Positions 54,243 through 62,813 of a DNA stretch of 64,000 bases are shown here, one piece after another. Below the pieces are notes generated by a model, which did not search any database, was not told the DNA's origin, and saw only the letters and a list, made by a program, of their open reading frames with translations. Every line of letters begins with the position of its first letter. The stretch's first letter is position 1. This DNA comes from Roseovarius marisflavi (lineage in GTDB: Bacteria; Pseudomonadota; Alphaproteobacteria; Rhodobacterales; Rhodobacteraceae). Where the stretch lies: assembly GCF_900142625.1 (NCBI RefSeq), contig NZ_FRBN01000001.1, forward strand, positions 248,001 through 312,000, written 5' to 3'. The position numbers and the translations under genes are program-made.

Positions 54243-55334
54243 CTAGTTCGGGATGATCCGATAGGCCGCGCCCTCGGCGACACTTAGGAACCAGATGCTG
54301 CCATCGGGGGCCTCGCGGATGTCGCGGACGCGTGTCGTCTCATCCGATTCCAACTGCTCAACCTCGCTAAGCGGCCTGCCGGAGAGGCGCGAGATATAGC
54401 CGAACTTGAGGCTGCCAACAAAGAAATCCCCGCGCCATTCGGGCCAGAGCGCCCCGGAATAGATCATCAGGCCGGAGGGCGCGATTGAGGGATCCCAGTA
54501 ATGCGCGGGCTGTTCCATGCCGGGTTTGGCCGTGCCCTCGCCGATCTTGAGACCCGAGTAGTGGCGGCCATAGGAAATCACCGGCCAGCCATAATTTGCG
54601 CCGGGTTTGATGCGGTTTACCTCATCGCCGCCGCGCGCGCCGTGCTCGACCGCCCAAAGATTGCCCGCCAGATCAAGCGCCGCGCCCTGCGGGTTGCGAT
54701 GGCCGTAAGACCAGATTTCAGGTTGTGCGCCGGGGGTGTTGGCAAAGGGGTTGTCGGCGGGAATGCCGCCGTCGCGGGCGATTCGGATGATGCTGCCGTT
54801 TTCGCGCGAGAGGTCTTGGGCCGAGGGGCGATCACCGCGCTCGCCGATGCTGGCGTAAAGCAAGCCGTCGCGCCCTTCCACAAGGCGGCTTCCGAAGTGG
54901 CGCCCGCCCGATGATCCCGGTGTCAGTTCGAAAATCACGGTCCAGTCTGTCAGGCGGTCCGCGCCGGGGGCAAGGCGGGCATGGGCAATCGCCGTGCCCT
55001 CGCCGCCCTGTTGCGGCTTGGCGTAGGTGAAATAAAGCTGTCGGGATTGAGCAAAATCGCGTGGCACGAGAACGTCAAGCAAGCCGCCCTGCCCGCGCGT
55101 TGCCACCTTGGGCACCCCCTTGAGCGCCTTGCGCCCGGTGTCGTCCACCCGCAAAAGCCGCCCGCCGCGTTCGGTGATCAGCACGCCGCCCTCGGGCAAA
55201 AACCCGATGGACCACGGTTCATCAAGCCGATCAGCCATCCGCGTCACGTTGAGCGGTCCGGCGCTGCTGTCCATGGCCCGTGCCGGGCCAAGCGCAAGGC
55301 CGAGAGCGAGAATAAATGCGGTGAAACGGATCAT
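54243..55334 (-). CDS. PQQ-dependent sugar dehydrogenase (soluble glucose dehydrogenase family)
   Basis: 363 residues with a signal peptide (1-20) and a beta-propeller reading of the soluble glucose/L-sorbosone dehydrogenase family: LDEPWSIGFLPEGGVLITER, SGGRHFGSRLVEGRDGLLY and the C-terminal PEWRGDFFVGSLKFGYISRL. Such enzymes oxidise aldose sugars in the periplasm when PQQ is available. No pqq genes are in the window. It is the only gene between the regulator and dxs. Confidence 0.88.
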   Translation of the reverse strand: MIRFTAFILALGLALGPARAMDSSAGPLNVTRMADRLDEPWSIGFLPEGGVLITERGGRLLRVDDTGRKALKGVPKVATRGQGGLLDVLVPRDFAQSRQLYFTYAKPQQGGEGTAIAHARLAPGADRLTDWTVIFELTPGSSGGRHFGSRLVEGRDGLLYASIGERGDRPSAQDLSRENGSIIRIARDGGIPADNPFANTPGAQPEIWSYGHRNPQGAALDLAGNLWAVEHGARGGDEVNRIKPGANYGWPVISYGRHYSGLKIGEGTAKPGMEQPAHYWDPSIAPSGLMIYSGALWPEWRGDFFVGSLKFGYISRLSGRPLSEVEQLESDETTRVRDIREAPDGSIWFLSVAEGAAYRIIPN

Positions 55335-55390
55335 CGGATCGCCTCCAGAGGGATATCATGCAACCATCAGGTTACCTTGATATGGGGACG

Positions 55391-57319
55391 TCAGGCGCGT
55401 TTTCCACCGATTTGGGCAATATCCAGCACATCAAGCACCTTGGCCTCGATCTCGGCCGCGCCAAGACCGGCAACCGCGTACATATCCGCCGGGCTTGCCT
55501 GATCAATGAAGATATCCGGCAGCACCATCGAACGGAACTTGAAGCCCCGGTCAAATACGCCGTGTTCAGCCAGCAATTGCGCGACATGGCTGCCAAAGCC
55601 GCCGATGGCGCCTTCCTCAACGGTGATCAGCGCCTCGTGATTGGCGACCAGATCAAGGATCATCGCCTCGTCCAGCGGCTTGGCAAAGCGCGCATCGGCG
55701 ATTGTGGGCGTGATGCCGCGCGCGCGCAGGGCCTCGGCGGCCTTTAGAACCTCGCCAAGGCGGGTGCCAAAGGACAGGATCGCGACGCGGCTGCCTTCTG
55801 CGATCATCCGGCCTTTGCCGATCTCAAGCACCTCGCCACGTTCGGGCATCTCGACGCCCATGCCTTCGCCGCGCGGATAACGGAATGCAATCGGCCCCTC
55901 GTCATGCGCGGCGGCGGTGGCGACCATATGCACAAGCTCGGCCTCGTCAGAGGCGGCCATCACCACAATGCCCGGCAGGTTGGCCAGAAAGGCGGTGTCG
56001 AACGCGCCCGCATGGGTCGCGCCATCAGCCCCGACCAACCCTGCGCGATCAATCGCAAAGCGCACCGGCAGGCGTTGGATTGCCACATCATGCACGACCT
56101 GATCATAGCCGCGTTGAAGAAACGTCGAGTAAAGCGCGCAAAACGGCTTGAGCCCGCCGGCCGCAAGCCCGGCACAAAAGGTCACCGCGTGCTGTTCGGC
56201 GATGCCAACGTCGAAACAGCGCGAGGGATGACGGCTTGCGAAGAGATCAAGACCGGTGCCGTCGGGCATCGCCGCCGTCACCGCGCAAATCTTGTCGTCG
56301 CGCGCGGCCTCGGCCAGAAGAGCGTCGGCAAAGACGCGGGTATAGCTTGGCGCATTCGAGGGCGCCTTGGCCTGCTTGCCGGTCAGTACATCGAATTTCG
56401 CCGTTGCATGACCACCGTCCCTTGCGCTTTCGGCAGGTCCATAGCCCTTGCCCTTTTTGGTCAGCACATGAATGAGGATCGGCCCGGTGGCGCGTTGGCG
56501 CACCGTGCGCAGCACCGGCAAAAGCTGTTGCATGTCATGGCCGTCAATCGGGCCGACGTAGGAAAAGCCAAGCTCTTCAAAAAGTGTGCCGCCCACGGCA
56601 AGCCCCTTGAGCATTTCCTTGGCGCGCCGCGCGCCTTCCTGAAACGGCGGCGGCAAGAGCGACACGGCGCCCTTGGCGGCGGCCTTGAATTCCTGAAACG
56701 GCTCGCCGGCATAAAGCCGCGAGAGATATGAGGACAGCGCGCCAACCGGCGGGGCAATCGACATTTCGTTGTCGTTGAGAATGACAATCAGCCGCTTCTT
56801 GAGGTGGCCGGCATTGTTCATCGCCTCAAATGCCATGCCCGCACTCATCGCGCCATCGCCGATAACCGCAATCGCGTCGCCATGCCCGGTGGGGCAATTG
56901 CCGCCAAGATCGCGCGCCACGGCAAAGCCGAGCGCGGCACTGATCGAGGTCGAGCTATGGGCGGCGCCAAACGGGTCATAGGGGCTCTCGCTGCGCTTGG
57001 TAAAGCCGCTTAGGCCGTCCTTTTGGCGAATGGTGCGAATGCGGTCGCGTCGCCCGGTCAGGATTTTGTGGGGGTAACACTGGTGGCTGACGTCCCAGAT
57101 GATCTTGTCGCGCGGCGCATCAAACACCGCATGCAGCGCCACGGTCAACTCAACTACGCCAAGCCCCGCGCCAAGATGGCCGCCGGTTTCCGAGACCGCC
57201 GAAATCGTCTCGCTGCGCAACTCATGCGCAACCTGCGTCAGCTGGGCATCGGAGAACCGCTTGAGATCGGCCGGCGTGGAGACCTGATCAAGCAGCGGTG
57301 TGTCTGGGCGGTTCGGCAT
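55391..57319 (-). CDS. dxs: 1-deoxy-D-xylulose-5-phosphate synthase
   Basis: 642 residues from ATG 57319. Thiamine motif [20 protein letters not shown] and the C-terminal transketolase half ([15 protein letters not shown]) are intact. It condenses pyruvate and glyceraldehyde 3-phosphate, the first step of the MEP isoprenoid pathway. It follows ispA by 26 bases, so xseB-ispA-dxs form the isoprenoid operon. Confidence 0.97.
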   Translation of the reverse strand: MPNRPDTPLLDQVSTPADLKRFSDAQLTQVAHELRSETISAVSETGGHLGAGLGVVELTVALHAVFDAPRDKIIWDVSHQCYPHKILTGRRDRIRTIRQKDGLSGFTKRSESPYDPFGAAHSSTSISAALGFAVARDLGGNCPTGHGDAIAVIGDGAMSAGMAFEAMNNAGHLKKRLIVILNDNEMSIAPPVGALSSYLSRLYAGEPFQEFKAAAKGAVSLLPPPFQEGARRAKEMLKGLAVGGTLFEELGFSYVGPIDGHDMQQLLPVLRTVRQRATGPILIHVLTKKGKGYGPAESARDGGHATAKFDVLTGKQAKAPSNAPSYTRVFADALLAEAARDDKICAVTAAMPDGTGLDLFASRHPSRCFDVGIAEQHAVTFCAGLAAGGLKPFCALYSTFLQRGYDQVVHDVAIQRLPVRFAIDRAGLVGADGATHAGAFDTAFLANLPGIVVMAASDEAELVHMVATAAAHDEGPIAFRYPRGEGMGVEMPERGEVLEIGKGRMIAEGSRVAILSFGTRLGEVLKAAEALRARGITPTIADARFAKPLDEAMILDLVANHEALITVEEGAIGGFGSHVAQLLAEHGVFDRGFKFRSMVLPDIFIDQASPADMYAVAGLGAAEIEAKVLDVLDIAQIGGKRA

Positions 57320-57345
57320 TGCGGCCCCTCCTGGCGGGGTAAAGA

Positions 57346-58212
57346 TCAAGTCTGGCGCGAGATAACGAAGCGCGCAAGCTGCTGCAAGGTGTCGGCCTTG
57401 TCACCATAGCAAGATAGCGCATCACAGGCCGCGTCAACAAGCGAGCGTGCCTCGGCGCGCGCGCCATCAAGCCCGAGAAGCGACACAAAGGTGGCCTTGC
57501 CGGCCGCGGCATCCTTGCCCACCGCCTTGCCCACCTTGGCGGCATCGCCGGTGACGTCGATCACATCGTCCTGGATTTGAAAGGCCAGCCCAAGCGCCTT
57601 TGAATAGCGCGTCAGCGGCTCAAGATCGCCCGCGCCCATGCGCACGCCAGCGGTGGCGGCCCAGGTGATAAGAGCGCCGGTCTTGCCCGCCTGAAGGGTG
57701 GTGATCTCCTCAAGCGATAGCGGGATTGGCGCAGTTTCTGCCGCAATATCAAGCGCCTGGCCAAGCACCATCCCCTGACCACCAGCCGCACGCGCAAGGC
57801 TAAGTGCAAGATCGGCGCGGATCTCGGCGGCCTCTGCGCCCTCGGGGTGAGTGACAAGCTCGAACGCCAGCGAATGCAGCGCATCGCCGACAAGAACCGC
57901 CGTCGCCTCGTCCCATTTCACATGCACCGTCGGCTGGCCCCGGCGCAGATCGTCGTCATCCATCGCCGGCAGGTCGTCATGCACAAGGCTATAGGCATGC
58001 AGCGCCTCGATGCCACAGGCGGGCCAGAGCGCGCGCGCGCCGTCAACATCGTGCAGGCGCGCGGTTTCCATCACCATAAAGCCGCGAATCCGTTTGCCGC
58101 CGCGCGTGGCATAGCCCATGGCCTGCGCCACGGGGCCGGTTCCGAACGCGTGTAGCACCTGATCCAAATGCGCCTGAATGCGGGCTGCATCCTGGGAAAG
58201 GCCGGTTTTCAT
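57346..58212 (-). CDS. ispA: Farnesyl/geranylgeranyl diphosphate synthase
   Basis: 288 residues from ATG 58212; a TTG nine bases upstream overlaps the xseB stop. The first Asp-rich motif [17 protein letters not shown] and the second DDVIDVTGD are both intact. It makes prenyl diphosphates for quinones, carotenoids and undecaprenol. It lies between xseB and dxs on the same strand. Confidence 0.95.
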   Translation of the reverse strand: MKTGLSQDAARIQAHLDQVLHAFGTGPVAQAMGYATRGGKRIRGFMVMETARLHDVDGARALWPACGIEALHAYSLVHDDLPAMDDDDLRRGQPTVHVKWDEATAVLVGDALHSLAFELVTHPEGAEAAEIRADLALSLARAAGGQGMVLGQALDIAAETAPIPLSLEEITTLQAGKTGALITWAATAGVRMGAGDLEPLTRYSKALGLAFQIQDDVIDVTGDAAKVGKAVGKDAAAGKATFVSLLGLDGARAEARSLVDAACDALSCYGDKADTLQQLARFVISRQT

Positions 58213-58217
58213 CGCCT

Positions 58218-58460
58218 TCAAAGGCCCTCGACCGGAGTGGTGCCGGTCGGCTGGCCGTCGCCGTCAAGCGTGATCGCGGCGACTTTTTCTTCGGCCTCTT
58301 TCAACTTGGCCTCGCAGCGCTTCTTGAGCTCTGCGCCGCGCCCGTAAAGCGCGATCGATTCCTCAAGCGCCACATCGCCACGCTCCAGCCGCCCGACAAC
58401 CTGTTCCAGCTCTTTCATCGCCTGTTCAAACGACATTTCTGATACGGCAGTATCGGGCAT
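58218..58460 (-). CDS. xseB: Exodeoxyribonuclease VII small subunit
   Basis: 80 residues, starting at ATG 58460 with AGGA eight bases before; an ATG three codons upstream is an alternative. The XseB core SFEQAMKELEQVVGRLERGD then VALEESIALYGRGAELKK is intact. It partners with XseA, which is not in the window. Confidence 0.95.
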   Translation of the reverse strand: MPDTAVSEMSFEQAMKELEQVVGRLERGDVALEESIALYGRGAELKKRCEAKLKEAEEKVAAITLDGDGQPTGTTPVEGL

Positions 58461-58562
58461 TGCGGGCATCCTGTTGCTTGTTTTTCACGCAGCACCATAG
58501 CCGTGTCGGCGCGGGGGTGCAATTCGGTTGACGGCCCTTTGCGGCTGCGGGACAGTGGCGGC

Positions 58563-59549
58563 ATGAACGACCATCCACCCCCTGCCCCTCTGCCTGATCC
58601 CGAGACGCTTTTGGCCTTGCAAGAGCGCTTTGAAGCCGCGCGCGCCGCCTGTCCCGAGCTTGCGGGCGCGGAGGTGAACGAGGTGCTGCGTGTCGTGCCG
58701 GGCAAACGCGCGATCATGGCCGGAACGCTTGACGGACGCGGGGCGGTGTTTCGCATGTTTGAGCCCAATCAGGGCGATATGACAACGCGCGAATGGCGCG
58801 AGATGACACGAATCTGGCCTTTCATGAACAGCGGGGCCTATCGCGTGCCCGAGCCGCTTTTGCACGTGCCCGAGCATGGTCTTCTGGTGATCGAGCATGT
58901 GAGCGGCCAGCCTCTGCTCGAACATTTCTGGCAGAGCGCGCCCGAGACCCGCGACCATCACCTGCGCCCGGCAGCCGAGTGGTTGCGCCACTATACCGAA
59001 GGCAGCGAAAGCTGGCGGGCGGGCAATGCGGCGGGGTGGCTGGCGCGCACCGAGCGGGCGGCGGCAACACAGCCCTTTGCCAGCCTGCGCAAGATCGAGA
59101 CCGGGATTCTGGACGAGCTGCGCCGGATGGCGGCCACGCTTGCCACGCAAGAATGGCGGGTTGCCATCTGCCATGGGGATTTCCACCCCAACAATCTGAT
59201 TTCAAACGAGGATCGTCTGACGGGCATTGATATCGGCGGCTCTGCCCGCATGCCGGTCTGCAAGGATATCGCGCGCTTTCTGGTCCATATGGGACGGCGG
59301 GGCATGATCCCGTCGGGCGCGCGCCGTCTTGGGGTTGATCAACAGGGTCTAGCGGCCTTCGCAGAGGCCTTTGCACTGACCAGTGTCGAGCGTGGGCTTT
59401 GGCTGCCGTTTTTCATCGGCTGCGAGGCGCTGATCCGGGTTGAAAGCAAGAGCCTGAAAAAGGGCCGGATTACGCGCGCCGAAGAGATGTATGCGGTGCT
59501 GCGCGATGATCTGATCGCCGCGCGCCATGCTGGATTTAACGCCCCTTGA
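58563..59549 (+). CDS. Aminoglycoside phosphotransferase (APH) family kinase
   Basis: 328 residues from ATG 58563. The catalytic loop ICHGDFHPNNLI and the downstream metal Asp in GIDIGGSARMPVCKDIARF are present, so it is an APH/choline-kinase type small-molecule kinase. The N-terminal lobe has no nucleotide glycine loop that I recognise. The real substrate is unknown; antibiotic resistance is not implied. It converges on the HerA-like gene with a 14-base overlap. Confidence 0.82.
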   Translation: MNDHPPPAPLPDPETLLALQERFEAARAACPELAGAEVNEVLRVVPGKRAIMAGTLDGRGAVFRMFEPNQGDMTTREWREMTRIWPFMNSGAYRVPEPLLHVPEHGLLVIEHVSGQPLLEHFWQSAPETRDHHLRPAAEWLRHYTEGSESWRAGNAAGWLARTERAAATQPFASLRKIETGILDELRRMAATLATQEWRVAICHGDFHPNNLISNEDRLTGIDIGGSARMPVCKDIARFLVHMGRRGMIPSGARRLGVDQQGLAAFAEAFALTSVERGLWLPFFIGCEALIRVESKSLKKGRITRAEEMYAVLRDDLIAARHAGFNAP

Positions 59550-61104
59550 ACAGGCTGCCGAGGATGCCGCGCACAAGGCGGCGACCGGTTGTGCCCTTGA
59601 GCTCTTTGAGTACGACATCGGTCAGCGCCTTGCCAAAGCCGCCCGAAGAGGTGGATTTGCGCGACCGGCTCGTGCGGCTTTCGCTTTCGCCGCCGGAATA
59701 GCGCCGCGCCGTCTTGAACTCGCGCTCTTTCTCGGCGGCCTGCGCCTCGCGCGCCTCTTCGGCGGCCTCACGGGCCTCGGCCTCTTCCGCCTCTTTCGCG
59801 GCGGCCTCGGCCCGCGCCAGCAACATCTCATGCGCCGAGTGGCGGTCAAAGACGGTTTCATATCTGCCCATCACCGGCGATGTCTCGATCACCCGTCGCC
59901 GGGTGGCTGCATCACAGGGGCCAAGCTGGGTGGCTGGCGGGCGGATCAGGGTGCGCTCCACCACGCCCGGCACGCCCTTGTTTTGCAACATCGAGGTCAC
60001 CGCCTCGCCGACGCCGACATCGCGAATGGCCTCGACCGTGTCAAAGCGCGGATTGGGGCGATAGGTTTCCGCCGCCCGCCTGAGCGCCTTTTGATCGCGC
60101 GCGGTAAAGGCGCGCAGGGCATGCTGAAAGCGGTTGCCAAGCTGCCCGAGAATATCCTCGGGCACATCGTCGGGGTTCTGGGTGATGAAATAAATCCCCA
60201 CCCCCTTGGAGCGGATCAGCCGCGCCACCTGTTCAACCTTGTCGACAAGCGCCTTGGGGGCGTCATCGAACAAAAGGTGCGCCTCGTCAAAGAAGAACAC
60301 CAGCTTGGGTTTGTCGACATCCCCCACCTCGGGCAGGGTCTCGAACAGCTCGCTCAGAAGCCAGAGCAGGAAGGTCGCGTAAAGCCTTGGCGAGGCGATC
60401 AATTTGTCCGCCGCAAGGATGTTGATATAGCCGCGCCCATCCGGCGTGACCCGCATCAGGTCTTCCAGCGCGAGCGCCGGTTCGCCAAAGAAATGCGTCC
60501 CGCCCTGATTTTCAAGCACCAGAAGCGAGCGTTGAATCGCCCCGACAGATGAGGCGCCGACATTGCCATAACGCAGCGACAGATCATCGGCGTTCTGTCC
60601 GACCCAGGTCAGCAGCGCCTGAAGGTCCTTCATATCCAGAAGCGGCATGCCTTCCTCATCCGCCACCCGAAAGGCGATGTTCAATACGCCTTCCTGAGCA
60701 TCCGAAAGCCCCATCAGCCGCGACAGCAAAAGCGGCCCCATCTCTGACATGGTGGTGCGCACCGGGTGGCCCTGTTCGCCGAAGAGATCCCAGAAAATCA
60801 CCGGATAGCTGTCATAGCGGAAATCGACAAAGCCGATCTTTTCGGCGCGTTCGGTAAAGGGGGTGTGAAGCTTGCCCGCCGGATCACCGGCCACCGCCAT
60901 GCCCGAGACATCGCCCTTGATATCCGACAGGATTACCGGCACCCCGGCATCGGAAAACCCCTCGGCGAGGATTTGCAGGGTGACGGTCTTGCCGGTGCCC
61001 GTGGCCCCCGCGATAAGCCCGTGCCGGTTGCCGTATTTCAGCAGCAGATCCTGCGGCTCTGAATAGTCCGGCCCGCCGCCGCCCACGAAAAGCGTTTTCT
61101 GCAC
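59536..61104 (-). CDS. HerA-like helicase (DUF853)
   Basis: 522 residues from GTG 61104, which has GAGGGG before it and places the protein start at QKTLFVGGGG; an ATG 75 bases further upstream is less likely. Walker A GATGTGKT (33-40) and Walker B KLVFFFDEAHLLF are intact. The C-terminus has a Glu/Ala-rich, probably coiled-coil stretch (AKEAEEAEAREAAEEAREAQ) and then a basic tail. DUF853 proteins are RecA-fold hexameric translocases of uncertain role. Confidence 0.9.
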   Translation of the reverse strand: MQKTLFVGGGGPDYSEPQDLLLKYGNRHGLIAGATGTGKTVTLQILAEGFSDAGVPVILSDIKGDVSGMAVAGDPAGKLHTPFTERAEKIGFVDFRYDSYPVIFWDLFGEQGHPVRTTMSEMGPLLLSRLMGLSDAQEGVLNIAFRVADEEGMPLLDMKDLQALLTWVGQNADDLSLRYGNVGASSVGAIQRSLLVLENQGGTHFFGEPALALEDLMRVTPDGRGYINILAADKLIASPRLYATFLLWLLSELFETLPEVGDVDKPKLVFFFDEAHLLFDDAPKALVDKVEQVARLIRSKGVGIYFITQNPDDVPEDILGQLGNRFQHALRAFTARDQKALRRAAETYRPNPRFDTVEAIRDVGVGEAVTSMLQNKGVPGVVERTLIRPPATQLGPCDAATRRRVIETSPVMGRYETVFDRHSAHEMLLARAEAAAKEAEEAEAREAAEEAREAQAAEKEREFKTARRYSGGESESRTSRSRKSTSSGGFGKALTDVVLKELKGTTGRRLVRGILGSLFKGR

Positions 61105-61180
61105 CCTGATACCCCTCGTCCCAAAATGGTCACGGTCTGAACATACAAAGTTAAGGTTTTCATGCCAGTATGAATTCATT

Positions 61181-61259
61181 CCCGGACCCGATTGTCCTCT
61201 GGATCCGGGTGACTTCCTCCCTGTCAGACTGGCCGCGCCTTCGGGTGCGGCCTTTTTTT
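61181..61259 (+). ncRNA. Candidate small RNA 1 upstream of the IalB gene
   Basis: A unit with hairpin CCCGGACCC (61181-61189) and GGATCCGGG (61201-61209), one mismatch; then an unpaired 61210-61230 with TTCCTCCCTGTCAG; then the terminator at 61231-61259. The CCTCCC stretch is complementary to Shine-Dalgarno sequences. A clear promoter was not found. Its 3' part pairs with candidate RNA 2. Confidence 0.35.
61231..61259 (+). terminator. Strong intrinsic terminator
   Basis: GGCCGC, GCCTTCGGGT loop region, GCGGCC then seven T. No plus-strand gene precedes it, since the neighbour HerA-like gene is transcribed away on the minus strand. Confidence 0.88.
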
Positions 61260-61280
61260 GCCAATTTGCGAACTCCCCTG

Positions 61281-61309
61281 TTGACGGGTGCGGCCATCTG
61301 TCCTAGCGT
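61281..61309 (+). promoter_or_regulatory. Candidate promoter of small RNA 2
   Basis: TTGACG (61281-61286), a 17-base gap and TAGCGT (61304-61309). The -35 is strong, the -10 only 3 of 6 matches. The start would be near 61316. Confidence 0.35.
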
Positions 61310-61315
61310 CCGCAT

Positions 61316-61385
61316 CAATAACTAAGTCGGCCAGTCCGACGGGGAGAGACAGGAAAGAGGCCGCAAGGCCTCTTTCTTTATTTTT
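61316..61385 (+). ncRNA. Candidate small RNA 2 upstream of the IalB gene
   Basis: A short unit: hairpin GTCGG-CCAGT-CCGAC (61326-61340), a purine-rich single strand GGGGAGAGACAGGA (61341-61354) and terminator 61354-61385. Bases 61328-61347 are nearly the reverse complement of 61216-61235 in candidate RNA 1 (17 of 20, one more a G-U pair). No open frame with a start and ribosome site fits. Confidence 0.4.
61354..61385 (+). terminator. Intrinsic terminator
   Basis: AAAGAGGCC, GCAA tetraloop, GGCCTCTTT then CTTTATTTTT. A GNRA-type tetraloop on a 9-pair stem followed by a T-rich run. Confidence 0.85.
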
Positions 61386-61503
61386 GGTGCCAAAACAGCC
61401 AGCAGAAACCTGCCAGAGAGCGCCTGAATTCCTGCAATTTGATCCTGACTCTTGGTCCCGGTCATGATACTGCGCATAAAACAGTCCAGTTTTTTATGGG
61501 GAA

Positions 61504-62151
61504 ATGATGCCTAGAATTCTTTCGAACCTTTCACTGATCGCCATTCTGGCAATGGGGACATCGCTGAGCGCGCAAGAGGCGACCACCGAAGCCGAAGCCG
61601 CACAGGCCGTCGAAACCCCGACAGAGGCCGTCGAAGGCGCGGCCCCGGCGGATGCGGCAACAGCCGCCCAAGGCCTGGATCAGGGCCGCGAGGTCGATGA
61701 GGATCCGTCCTACATCAAGGCCACCTATGGCGACTGGCAGATGAAGTGTTTTCGCACCGGGACCGCGGAAGACCTCTGCCAGATGTACCAGCTTCTGACC
61801 GAAGAGGCCGGAAATCCGGTTGCCGAATTCAGCCTTTATCGCCTTCCCAAGAGCGCGCCGGTCGTGGCGGGCGCGACGATTGCCGTGCCGCTTGGCACAC
61901 TTCTGAACGAGGAAATCAAGATTGCGATCGACGGTGGCAAAGCCAAGAGCTATGCCTATTCGTTCTGCACCATGGGGGGCTGTTTCGCGCGGATCGGTCT
62001 TGCGCAGGCGGATGTTGATGCGCTCAAGCGCGGCGTGATGGCCACGCTGGAAATCGTGCCTGCACAGGCGCCCGACCAGAAGGTCAAAATCAGCGTTTCG
62101 CTCAATGGCTTTACGGCCGCCTTTGACAACGCCTCGGTGCTTGAGCAATAA
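61504..62151 (+). CDS. Invasion-associated locus B (IalB) family protein
   Basis: 215 residues with a signal peptide (about 1-23, hydrophobic core ISNL..AILAM ending SLSAQ). A low-complexity Ala/Glu/Thr segment (24-65) leads to the IalB domain with YGDWQMKCFRTGTAEDLCQM, AVPLGTLLNEEIKIAIDGGK and CTMGGCFARIGL, which provide paired cysteines. IalB is named for a Bartonella virulence protein but is widespread in free-living alphaproteobacteria, so no virulence role follows. A terminator follows the gene. Confidence 0.88.
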   Translation: MMPRILSNLSLIAILAMGTSLSAQEATTEAEAAQAVETPTEAVEGAAPADAATAAQGLDQGREVDEDPSYIKATYGDWQMKCFRTGTAEDLCQMYQLLTEEAGNPVAEFSLYRLPKSAPVVAGATIAVPLGTLLNEEIKIAIDGGKAKSYAYSFCTMGGCFARIGLAQADVDALKRGVMATLEIVPAQAPDQKVKISVSLNGFTAAFDNASVLEQ

Positions 62152-62189
62152 GCCCACGCCGGGCTGCCTGCCCTTGTCAAGGGAATCTG

Positions 62190-62224
62190 AAAGGCCGCCG
62201 GTGTCACATCCGGCGGCCTTTTTA
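62190..62224 (+). terminator. Terminator of the IalB gene
   Basis: AAAGGCCGCCGG, TGTCACAT loop, CCGGCGGCCTTTTT: a 12-pair GC-rich stem and T run, 38 bases after the stop. Confidence 0.93.
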
Positions 62225-62347
62225 GATGCCCCTACCCTTTGTCCATCACATCCCGGTGAGGCCTCCCGCATTCCGGCAGGCTATCGTTGCACGTCTGACG
62301 ATGGGCGGTCACCCTTGCCGCGACGGGTGTCGTGGCAAAGAGGATGC

Positions 62348-62476
62348 ATGATGAAGGAACTATTGCTTGGTCTGGGGCTGATCCTCCTTGGCGGCGCCAC
62401 CTATTGGACGACGCTGAACAGGGTTAGAAGCCGCCGGGCTTGTGGCCGAAAAACACCTTGGTCACATCTTGCGTGA
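62348..62476 (+). CDS. Possible small membrane protein
   Basis: 42 residues from ATG 62348, with AAAGAGG upstream. One hydrophobic segment (ELLLGLGLILLGGATYW, 4-20) is followed by a basic tail. It overlaps the 3' end of the opposite cupin gene by 53 bases. A plausible single-span peptide, but short open frames with a hydrophobic start occur by chance. Confidence 0.35.
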   Translation: MMKELLLGLGLILLGGATYWTTLNRVRSRRACGRKTPWSHLA

Positions 62477-62795
62477 TATGCCAGGTGACCCGCGCGCCGT
62501 CGCGCATGACCATAGTGTCATTCACCCCAAGCACCCGCGTCTCGCCGCTGGCATGATCCGTCACGCGGCACGCCCCTGCGAGGATCGTCATAAGTTCGTC
62601 GCCCTGCTCGGTGCATTCAAACGTGCCCACAGTACAGCGCCAGATGCCAAGCCGGGTGTCCTGCCCCGGCCCGCCCGCATCAAGCCGGCCAGAGGCGCGC
62701 GGCGCGCCCTCAAGGATACGGTAATCGCTGGCGGGATTGTCAAACGGCCAGTCTTCAAGCGGACCGACATCATCGCCGGGTGTGTACATCTGCAT
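62424..62795 (-). CDS. Cupin domain protein (DUF861 type)
   Basis: 123 residues with the small cupin pattern: GIWRCTVGTFECTEQGDELM, then TILAGACRVTDHASGE and MRDGARVTWHITQDVTKVFF. This resembles EutQ-like or DUF861 cupins, often linked to amine or purine degradation. No neighbours support a specific pathway; the FabF-like gene begins upstream on the same strand. Confidence 0.82.
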   Translation of the reverse strand: MQMYTPGDDVGPLEDWPFDNPASDYRILEGAPRASGRLDAGGPGQDTRLGIWRCTVGTFECTEQGDELMTILAGACRVTDHASGETRVLGVNDTMVMRDGARVTWHITQDVTKVFFGHKPGGF

Positions 62796-62813
62796 CGGCG
62801 GGCTCCGATTTCC

